A stretch of DNA of 64,000 nt from Trachythela sp. YZ-2020 (taxonomy: Eukaryota > Cnidaria > Anthozoa > Malacalcyonacea > Clavulariidae). A program made the position numbers and the translations under genes. Below, piece after piece: positions 54,269 through 62,628 of this stretch. Below the pieces are notes generated by a model. That model was not told where the DNA came from and made no database searches. It saw only the letters and a program-made list of their open reading frames with translations. Location of the stretch: assembly GCA_016169945.1 (NCBI GenBank), contig JADLSH010000091.1, positions 1,116,001 to 1,180,000 of the forward strand. Direction: 5' to 3'. Numbering within the stretch: the stretch's first letter is position 1; every line of letters starts with the position of its first letter.

Positions 54269-57200
54269 CTATTCAGCGGATATGTCCCTATGCCCATATG
54301 CTAGAGAGTCAACTCCGTTATCCAATAAGTATCTTTTATCATCAAAACAGCTCAATGATATTTTATTTATATTGTGAGTACCCAAGTTATGATTTTTACT
54401 TCTAATACTCTTCATATCATGTCTAAGTATTTTTGATTTAAATAGCACTTTCTTATAGTCGGAGTGCTTAATATTATTTTTAACTACGGATTTTTTAACT
54501 CCTTTACATTTTTTTATCACATTATGATTACCGACATCGACGGAGTAGTTTTTACTTCGAAGGCCAACAAATTCCACTATAGGTTTTCCAGCTGTCTCAT
54601 CCTTCATTTTACCAATCACCTTCTTATTCTCCTTAAAGTAAAAGGGGCTATCCTCAGGGTAGTCACTATTATCAAAGAGTTCTTTATCCTTTATTAGATC
54701 CTCATACACATCCTCAGTTACTATCTCATACAATAAAGAGTCAGTGTCTGTGAAGAGTAACTTAACACCACCCCCATAGACCTTCTTGGTGTAGTTATAG
54801 TGGAAGTCATACATCAACTTTTTAGATAGATCAAGGATGCACATCCCAACATACGCTGGACGATTCAATGTTAGTACCTCCTTGATCTTATGAACAACTA
54901 CTAGGTCCTTATTAATTATTTTACTACTAACAAATGTTGGTTTACTAACTAACTTGGACAGCTGTTTTTCATTAGTTACGAGTCTAACATCAACCCTCTT
55001 CCTTAGGTTTTCCATGGTTTTACCAAACACACTATTATTCATAAGCTTAAAGAAATCCTTCTCAAAGGCGTTCTTAGCGGCTGTTCTTTTAACTGTGTTA
55101 AAGTCAATATACTCCCCCACCCACTTACTCTGACGAAATTCTAGAATCCTATGAACTTTAGTGACCTTAATACCAAGATCCATATACAGTTTAAGGTTCT
55201 CATAATGACAGACATACTTCTTTTTATTATACAATGTGGTCATTAGCTTTCTCATATTACCAGTTTTAAGGTCGAACTTATTACAGATACCAATACAATA
55301 CTTAGACAACTCAGACTTATCAATCAGCCGGTGTTCAGGAGCCAGTGGATAATCATTATGCATATCATGAGGTTCCTCAGGGATTCCAAGTCAACCTCCA
55401 TTATAATACCCTTGCCACTATCTGGAGTGTACTTGCTAAGGTTAGCCTTCTGAGGGTCCAACCACTTAAATCCACCGGTTGGCAAGGATTGGCTCATTGC
55501 CCACCCATATAGGTTATTAGCATCCAGGTACATAAGATACTTAGTTGGCTCATTCTCATCGTAGTCACTAAGGTAGGGATTATTTGCCTTAGCATACCTT
55601 TTGGATATGTAACTAATTCCCCCACGCATACCTTTTTCAATAAACTGGTACATATCAATGTCTGTAATAAGGTCAAGCTTAATACCAGTCATCTTTAGCA
55701 TTGCATCCCATGCCAGCCCAGGAGATGTGAAGTAGTGGCAAGGATCCAACTTGTAGTTCTCAATACATGTCTCCCTAAAGTTCTCAAATACATCAGACAG
55801 TAGTGCAACATCACTTTTCAAATATAGATCATGATACTCACCCATATCCCGCAGTTTGAATGTTTCCCAAACTTTCTTAGCGTGACCGTAGTCCTCCTCT
55901 GAGATACCACGGTCATCCAATTTGGAGTAGAACTTCTTAATACTAGGTAATTTCGGTATACTAAACTTTGTAAAAGAGTTCATGTAATCATACGGGTAAA
56001 CCCCCTTTCTAGACATTACTGTAATGTCATCACCAAACTCCTGAGCGGTGTATTTAAATTTATCAGGTGGGACATTCGCGACTAACTTATCCAAGGAACT
56101 ACTCATATACTGCATACTATCTAGAAACACCAGATTAGGACCAAGCATAATAGCCATGTATCTCTCCATGTTATTTGGAATGCAGTTAACAGTCAACCCA
56201 AATTCACTAGCCACCCCACCAACTTGCTGCATTATAAGGTGACTATCATAGCCCCTCAGATTATGAAAGATTACAGGTATTTTATTAGTCATCCTAAAGT
56301 TCCTGTTACACAATTGATGAGCTGATCCTCTATACTTTCCAGTGGCGTGACAGTGATCCCTAACAGTAATATCCTCACTTGTGTACTTCACACCACAGAT
56401 ATGACAGCTTTTTTGAGACTTATAATGCTTCTCATCACTTTTACTCATTACTAAACACTTATTAAACTCTTCCATTCTAACTGTATTACAGTACTCAACC
56501 TCTTCTAACATCTTCCTCAAAAACTTATTCACAGCATTATACCCTCTATACACCTGAACCGGCTTGCTAAATGAGTCATCGTACCCACAAACAACCTTAT
56601 ATCCATATCCACAGTCAACATGCTCCTGAAGTTTCCCAGGGTCTTCACTATCACCACTGCGGAGAATAGCCTCAAAGTCAGCATATATGACAAAGGGGAC
56701 TTGTAGCTGTTTATGATAATTAACAAACTTAACCTTACTACCAGATTTAGGCATCTGAACTGACTGTCTGCCATTAACAGTTATACAAACATCCTTATGG
56801 TTACCAAGTAGTTCATCACTACTAAAACACTGTAGACAGAACATACAAAAGTGCTTTTTCTCCCGGTGTTTGGTATGATTATACATAAACCTATTGAAGT
56901 CCGTTATAAGTACATAATGACTCCCGGGAGTGTCAAGCAACAGTAGGTTAAGAACCTTATCATTACCACGTTTGCTAATATACAAAGGGTACTTTTCTCC
57001 CTGTGAGTATCCAAATACATTAACATTTATCCTCAATCTTGGGGTATTGCTTCATGGTTACTGGGAAGTTAATTCCACTGTACCCTAACTCCAACGTCTT
57101 AACAAAGGCCCGATCATCCTTTTTAATCCTTGATGCATTTGTTTTTTGAGGGTTCAACATTCTTATGTGGCACCATCTAAAGCACTCATTATCAGAGTTC

Positions 57201-57414
57201 TGTATATTAATTAATCCTTTACGACTATTTTGTAGCTCTTTAGGTAATGGTACATAGCTACTACCTCTAAGTGGAGTGTATTTATTTAGGTTAATATACT
57301 GACCATCAACGATTTCAATAGTCCATCCAGACCCAGCTTCCATCCACACATCTATCACACTCAGAATCCGCTCTTCACCAATTTGTAGCTGTCCATCTAT
57401 ACTATTACCCGATG
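54269..57414 (-). pseudogene. protein-primed family B DNA polymerase, main part (broken)
   Basis: Reading leftward from the LINE junction. The N-terminal region has EAGSGW and DNECFRWCHIRMLNP. The exonuclease domain has VIYADFEAIL (Exo I, Asp and Glu), LRGYDSHLIMQ (Exo II) and YLKSDVALL (Exo III). Between Exo I and II lies an endonuclease VII-like zinc region (CHICG...VRDHCHATGKYRG...CNRNFR). The polymerase domain has DANNLYGWAM (motif A), NNSVFGKTMENLR (motif B), LFTDTDSLLY (motif C, DTDS) and LRSKNYSVD (KxY). It ends at LAYGHRDISAE, the normal C-terminus. Two single-base frameshifts (near 57,030 and 55,375) and a LINE insertion upstream make it non-functional. Such polymerases replicate linear DNA with a terminal protein in Polintons, adintoviruses and linear plasmids. 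Confidence 0.94.
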
Positions 57415-57415
57415 A

Positions 57416-58567
57416 TTGTCATCATTCGATCATAGTAGACTCGACAATGATAATGATGATCATGATGACAGGGATGTTACTAAGACTAACGATGATGAAA
57501 ATGTGAACCCTCTAGACCCAATTACTCCAACCACGGACCAATATGAAAAGGTTTACCCAAAACTCAAGGGATTCAAAATAGGGCATTTAAATATTGCAAG
57601 TTTGGTAAAGCATAAAAACGAATTATTGGTTTTTCTGGCTAAACTCCCTTTTGATATAATTTGTATCAACGAAACTCGACTTGACGACTCCATAGACAAC
57701 TCTGAGGTTAAAATACCAGGTTACGATTTGATAAGAAAGGATAGAAACCGCAATGGAGGAGGAGTGGCTATCTACCTAAGGGATGTTATTCCCTATACTA
57801 ATAGAGCTGACTTAATTCCAGTTAATGCAGAGGCAATTTGTCTTGAATTTAAAAAACCGAAAGCTAAGCCAGTTCTAATTAGTACTTGGTATCGTCCACC
57901 AGACTCTAATATGGAATTCTTTAATGATTTTGAAAATTTCATAAAAGTGATTGACAATGAAAACAAAGAAATAATCATAACAGGTGATTTTAACTGTGAC
58001 ATGCTGGACAGCAACTATAGGAATAACAACTCCAAACGATTGGATGACCTATTAGATATCTACCAACTACAGCAACACATTGATAAGCCAACCCGAACAA
58101 CTGACTCGACAAAAACACTAATAGACATTATAATTACAAAACGTGACGACACCAAAACATCTGATTCAGGAGTGATTGCTTTGGGAATAAGTGACCATGA
58201 TCTGGTGTATATTTGTAGGAAAATAGGAGTACCCAGAGAAATGCCGAAAATAGTAGAAACAAGGCAATTTAAACATTTTAACGAAAACGAATTCCAACAA
58301 GATTTAGCACAAGCGTTTAACTACTTTACATACAATTCTGATCCAAATCTTGCCTGGCAGGAGTGGAAGGACATATTTTTGTCTATTTCTGACAACCATG
58401 CTCCCTATCGTACTAGAAAAGTTAGAAACGAGCATTGCCCATGGTTGAATAATGAAATTAAAAAACTTAGCTATCATCGAGATTTCCTTAAAAAGGCAGT
58501 GCGATTAAATTCTACTGCTTATACTGAGGCTTATAAAGATGCAAAACCAAGTTACCAAACTTATTAG
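57416..58567 (+). CDS. LINE endonuclease domain, open frame
   Basis: 383 codons containing the whole EEP endonuclease. The catalytic Asn (HLNIAS), Glu (NETRLD), Asp/Asn (GDFNCD) and Asp-His (SDHDLV) are all present. The N-terminus is Asp-rich (NDNDDHDDRD). The frame breaks at a homopolymer (GCAAAACC) just before the linker to the RT. Confidence 0.85.
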   Translation: MSSFDHSRLDNDNDDHDDRDVTKTNDDENVNPLDPITPTTDQYEKVYPKLKGFKIGHLNIASLVKHKNELLVFLAKLPFDIICINETRLDDSIDNSEVKIPGYDLIRKDRNRNGGGVAIYLRDVIPYTNRADLIPVNAEAICLEFKKPKAKPVLISTWYRPPDSNMEFFNDFENFIKVIDNENKEIIITGDFNCDMLDSNYRNNNSKRLDDLLDIYQLQQHIDKPTRTTDSTKTLIDIIITKRDDTKTSDSGVIALGISDHDLVYICRKIGVPREMPKIVETRQFKHFNENEFQQDLAQAFNYFTYNSDPNLAWQEWKDIFLSISDNHAPYRTRKVRNEHCPWLNNEIKKLSYHRDFLKKAVRLNSTAYTEAYKDAKPSYQTY

Positions 58568-60399
58568 GGATGCAAAAGCACACTATTATAAAACAAATCT
58601 GGAACAATGCAAAAATAGTAAAGATAGCTGGAGATTTATCAATCATTTACTCAACAGGAGAACGACTACAACAACAATCAACCAGATCACAGTTAATGGA
58701 CAAACAATTACTGGTAACGATAATATAGCAAACGAGTTTAATAATTATTTTTGTGAAATAGGCCTAAGCTTGCACAAACTATACCAGCAAGTAATGTAGA
58801 CCCACTTCAATATATTACTGCTAATTCTAACAAGTTTACATTTAGACAAATTTCACCAATAGAATTATGCAGAAGACTAGATGGTATAAAATTAGGAAAG
58901 CTGCAGGACTCGACAAAATCACAAACAAACTGTTAAAGGCTGCAGGCTATACCATATGTGAAACCTTGCTTTATATTTTTAACCTGATCCTAGACGTTGG
59001 TATACTTCCAGACGATTTAAAACAGGCTAAGGTTACGCCTATCTATAAGGAAGGTGACAAAAATGAATGCGGAAATTACAGACCTATATCCGTCATATCG
59101 GCAATTTCAAAATGTTAGAGAAAATAGTTTATAACCAACTTCTCAATTTTCTGAATGACAACAAAATAATTACAAAACGCCAATCTGGCTTCCGTAAATA
59201 TCACTCTACTGAAACTGCTCTTTTGCAAACAACCAATGAATATTTAATGAATATGGATAAAGGCTTAATAAATGGTGTCTTGTTTCTTGATCTCAAAAAG
59301 GCATTCGATACAGTCGACCACAAAATCCTTCTTGCTAAACTTGAACTATACGGAGTTAAAGGTGTAGCCCTTAACTTCTTCAAATCGTACTTAACCAATA
59401 GGAGTCAATTATGTACAGTCCAAGGTACAAATTCCCAACTGAAAAGATAAGTTGCGGAGTCCCACAGGGATCAAACTTAGGACCGTTATTATTCTCATTG
59501 TACATAAACGATCTTCCTAACTGTCTCGAACAAACAGAGGCATCTATGTTTGCAGATGACACAAATATATCAAGCATTGGTAATTCACCTGCGGACATAG
59601 AAGTGAAACTAAACAATGATTTGCACAACGTCAATAACTGGTTAATAGCAAACAAGCTTACTTTAAACGTTAAAAACTGAATTTATGCTAATAGCCTCTA
59701 AACGAAAATTGAAACAATTCTCACATGACCCATGTATACTGATTGGTAATCATAACATCAAACAGGTAACCAATAAAAAGTACTGGGAATTACTTTAGAC
59801 GATGAATTGAGATGGCATAAACACAATGATCTTCAATGCAAAAACTATCCAAGAGCATTGCCTTATTAAGACGAGCCAAACGATTTGTTAGCCAAAACGT
59901 GTTAATTAACATGTACAACTCACTAGTCTTACCTCACTTTACCTATTGCTCCAATGTGTGGAATGACGGCAGTCGTACACATACTGACAAGCTTTTAAAA
60001 ATGCAAAAACGAGCGGCTAGAATTATCACAGGGTCAACTTACGAAGTAAGATCGAAAGATATATTTAATATTTTACACTGGGAACCAATTGAAACCACTC
60101 TTAAGAAAAGAGAAATGATAATGACATTTAAGGCCTTACAAGGCCAACTGCCAGAATGTATGACTAACATCTTTAAAATTTGCCAAAATGATATGTACCC
60201 GTTAAGAAGTAATGACTGTAAACTTTACTTGGAAAAACCTAAAACAGACTTCTTGAAGAAATCGTTTTCATATCGAGGTGCTGCATCATGGAACAATCTT
60301 CCAAATGATGTTGCCAACAACTACAAAGAGCTCTCCATAAGTAACTTCAAAACTTTAATCCACAACTATTTCACCAATTTAGAGAGAAATAGTGTGTGA
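58539..60399 (+). pseudogene. LINE reverse transcriptase, frameshifted
   Basis: The RT is spread over successive frames: 58,539-58,799 linker, 58,867-59,118 fingers ([20 protein letters not shown]), 59,067-59,450 palm A ([13 protein letters not shown]), 59,411-59,680 palm B/C (QGSNLGPLLF, FADDTNIS), 59,836-60,399 thumb and C-terminus (YCSNVWNDGSRTHTDKLLKM, SYRGAASWNNLP). Each break is a one- or two-base indel. Confidence 0.9.
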
Positions 60400-60660
60400 C
60401 AACCACCTGTGGGGCGGATTCTGATCCGAAGGAGTAATTTTTGGGTCTGGGAGGGTTAACATAACATACTATTTCTAGTTATATACGTGATTCATTCTAA
60501 GTTTTATATATAGTGTTCACTGCATGGGCTTTCTTTTTTTTATATAGTCAGTATGTATAATAGATTTTTCATATTTGTAAATATCCTAACGGCCCCTTGA
60601 AAAGCAGTTTAATCTGAAGGGCTACCGTTTTTAAATAAGATGAATAATAATAATAATAAT

Positions 60661-60917
60661 GATGGTAGGATAATATCAGGTTTACTATTAATATACACGT
60701 CCCTATAAGTTGTGATGTCATCTTTCCCCTTTTTATAGAACTTTATAACAAGAGTTCTAACAAACTTAATACCCAGTGAGGTTTCTAATTCCTCACTTAT
60801 TACTTTACGAACCGATCTCCTAGTTTCCTCTAATACACTTATAGGATTTATGTCATCAATGTGTGCATGTATTTGAACTGATTTGGTGTATCCACGCAGG
60901 GCTTTCACTTGTCTCAT
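60661..60917 (-). pseudogene. family B DNA polymerase, N-terminal fragment
   Basis: ATG at 60,917 begins MRQVKALRGYTKSVQIHAHI, 31 bp after the TAG of the preceding gene. It continues through VRKVISEELETSLGIKFVRT to DVYINSKPDIIL, where the LINE interrupts it. In the same family the N-terminal segment continues into the GSGW region found left of the LINE, so the two pieces are one gene. Deleting the LINE with one GATG copy leaves the frame continuous. Confidence 0.85.
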
Positions 60918-60947
60918 ACTATTAGTGCACACTTTGTCCTTAAGTGC

Positions 60948-61775
60948 CTAGACGCACCCCCGGGACTCCCGGAGGTGGAATCCATTATAATGTGACATTA
61001 ACGTTTTCTCACTTTTAAACCCCCTACCACATTTCTTACACATAATCCTAACCAATTTCATATAATCACAGATCTCGGTGATTATATAGTCATAATCACT
61101 ACTAACAATACACTTATATCCATTCACACTGTAGCTTTTAAGTAGCTCCTTTTGACTGATAGATAACTTTGACTCAGCATTGGCCCCGCACTTAGGTGTT
61201 TTTAATTCTATACACAATCCGCTATAATACTTATGTGAATTCCCAATTATTAAATCAGGTTGCCCCTTTTGGTAACCTTTAATATATGACTTAACTCTTT
61301 TGGATGATGTGTCCTGAAGTTCACCAAGACCAGCTATAATTAATGCATTACTGTGGAACCGTCTTATATAAGAGACCACCTTAGCATGCAAGTCAAACTC
61401 ACTGACTATTCTAAATGTAAATGTCTTAGGATCATTAAACATTTTATACTCTCCATACTTTCTAATACTAGGAAGAACCTCAGAGAACACCCAACGTTGG
61501 AATTGTTTAGCAGACTCCAGCTTAGATCGGAATATAAGTGAGTACACTCCTGGTTCCATTATGTAGACAGTCTTCCCCCGGTGATTCACCGGGGAAGGGA
61601 TTCGACATTTAAACTCTTCCGGAACATGCCTTCTTATAGCAGAGTCAGTATCCTTATACCCTAAGGCCCTTGCCACCTCGCACCCCATAAATAAGACCTG
61701 TTCACCTTTCATCACCGGATTTAATGTTACGCCTAATGTTTTGTGTGTAAACTCCCTTACTGCTAGTAGTGTCAT
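60948..61775 (-). CDS. BRO-N + VRR-NUC nuclease + C2H2 zinc finger fusion protein
   Basis: 275 residues from ATG at 61,775 (four in-frame upstream codons begin with GTG). Residues of about 5-110 are a BRO-N domain (LFMGCEVARALGYKDTDSAI, VYIMEPGVYSLIFRSKLESA, FQRWVFSEVLPSIRKYG), a DNA-binding module of large DNA viruses and phages. About 120-237 is a VRR-NUC/PD-(D/E)xK-type nuclease: GQPDLIIGN and GLCIELKTP give the PD...ExK signature, followed by a conserved Gln helix (SISQKELLKSY). The end carries a C2H2 finger, CxxC-x12-H-x4-H (about 245-266). It is intact, while its neighbours are broken. Packed between the coiled-coil gene (15 bp) and the polymerase gene. A role in processing replication intermediates or in regulation is inferred. 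Confidence 0.85.
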   Translation of the reverse strand: MTLLAVREFTHKTLGVTLNPVMKGEQVLFMGCEVARALGYKDTDSAIRRHVPEEFKCRIPSPVNHRGKTVYIMEPGVYSLIFRSKLESAKQFQRWVFSEVLPSIRKYGEYKMFNDPKTFTFRIVSEFDLHAKVVSYIRRFHSNALIIAGLGELQDTSSKRVKSYIKGYQKGQPDLIIGNSHKYYSGLCIELKTPKCGANAESKLSISQKELLKSYSVNGYKCIVSSDYDYIITEICDYMKLVRIMCKKCGRGFKSEKTLMSHYNGFHLRESRGCV

Positions 61776-61790
61776 ATATACTACCACACA

Positions 61791-62207
61791 CTATAATAAA
61801 TATCGGTAAATAGCATACCCAGTGCCTATACCAACCCCAGCAGTGGCCAATAGCTGATACTCATTCATCTCATCACTAGGATGGTAGTAGTCGCTCAACT
61901 TTGGTGGTCCCACCCCCGGGAGTCCCGGCTTACTTTGTGCCTGAATTTTATTCAATAATATTAAAGAGTCATTAGTAAGTGCGATGTCATCATTCGCATC
62001 CTTTATTTTATCCCTTAGTTCTTGTATTTTATTACGTCTCAGTACCTCCTGTTCATAGAACTTTTCCTTAGCTGCGGTAAGGTCCTCTAGTGCTTTATTA
62101 TGTCTCCTCATCTCGGATTCATAGCCGTTCTTATCAATAAACTTAAACAAATAACCAGCACCGGCAAACGATATCGCTGCGAATGTTGTTTGTACCACCG
62201 ATTGCAT
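61791..62207 (-). CDS. 138-residue coiled-coil membrane protein of the cassette
   Basis: The start chosen is ATG 62,207 (MQSVVQTTFAAISFAGAGYL); the open frame extends 27 codons upstream into the neighbouring gene without support. It has an N-terminal hydrophobic helix, a charged coiled coil of about residues 25-85 (NKALEDLTAAKEKFYEQEVL and RNKIQELRDKIKDANDDI), a Pro/Gly linker (KPGLPGVGPPKLSDYYHPSD), and a C-terminal hydrophobic helix (LLATAGVGIGTGYAIYRYLL). Similar small proteins accompany this polymerase type in cnidarian genomes as far as I recall. A structural or membrane-anchoring role is a guess. Confidence 0.72.
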   Translation of the reverse strand: MQSVVQTTFAAISFAGAGYLFKFIDKNGYESEMRRHNKALEDLTAAKEKFYEQEVLRRNKIQELRDKIKDANDDIALTNDSLILLNKIQAQSKPGLPGVGPPKLSDYYHPSDEMNEYQLLATAGVGIGTGYAIYRYLL

Positions 62208-62226
62208 TATACCACTCCCGGAGGTA

Positions 62227-62451
62227 TTACTTAAAAGGGTCTGATGGTAGATACTTTTTGTCCTGTAGATACTTAACCGCCAAAGCACTACCAGACACAG
62301 CCACTGCCAACTTCGCGGTTCCCATTAGTGACTCTGGAGTTGACAATGGTTCCTTTAGTATCTTCTTACTAATCATACTTAGACCCACTGCACCAAATGT
62401 TATCATAATTGAATTATACACCCGGTTCATTAAATCTTTCTCCTCAGACAT
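62227..62451 (-). CDS. 74-residue two-helix membrane protein of the cassette
   Basis: ATG 62,451 to stop, 19 bp before the coiled-coil gene. MSEEKDLMNRVYNSIMITFG starts it, two hydrophobic segments follow (IMITFGAVGLSMISKKIL and GTAKLAVAVSGSALAVKYL), and it ends KKYLPSDPFK. Intact and compact; function unknown. Confidence 0.7.
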   Translation of the reverse strand: MSEEKDLMNRVYNSIMITFGAVGLSMISKKILKEPLSTPESLMGTAKLAVAVSGSALAVKYLQDKKYLPSDPFK

Positions 62452-62466
62452 ACTGTTGTATTATAT

Positions 62467-62628
62467 TTAAAGTTTGTCTAGTCCTCCCGGTAGTACCGGC
62501 TCTGGTTTTTCCGGCTCCGGCTCCGGTTTTTCCGGTGCAGCTTGTCTAGTGTAATACAAGCTTACTAAGGCGATCAATACCCCAATTACACCTATATATT
62601 AACTAGTAGTAACTAGTAAATTCAACAT
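62467..62628 (-). pseudogene. small single-helix protein with Pro/Glu tail, in-frame stop
   Basis: From ATG 62,628 the frame reads MLNLLVTTS, then TAA (62,599-62,601), then YIGVIGVLIALVSLYYTRQ, a membrane helix, followed by APEKPEPEPEKPEPVLPGG and LDKL-stop at 62,467. The TAA splits what would be a 53-residue protein and looks like one nonsense mutation or a junction with foreign sequence. Same strand, 15 bp from the next cassette gene. Confidence 0.6.

Larger units (their letters stand above)
57415..60660 (+). mobile_element. LINE family A, 5'-truncated, inserted in the polymerase gene
   Basis: 3,246 bp with GATG on both sides (57,411-57,414 and 60,661-60,664). It encodes a complete apurinic-like endonuclease (GHLNIASL, CINETRLD, WYRPPDSN, ITGDFNCD, ISDHDLV) and an RT ([55 protein letters not shown]), ending with the 3' hairpin (60,588-60,630) and (AAT)n. 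At least five single-base indels split the frame (near 58,555, 58,770-58,870, 59,110, 59,430 and 59,680-59,840). It lacks ORF1, which suggests 5' truncation near the endonuclease start. Confidence 0.95.

Noticed and set aside
54076..54297. 73-codon frame downstream of the polymerase stop
   Set aside because: Overlaps the polymerase C-terminus in another phase and shows no domain, helix pattern or start signal.
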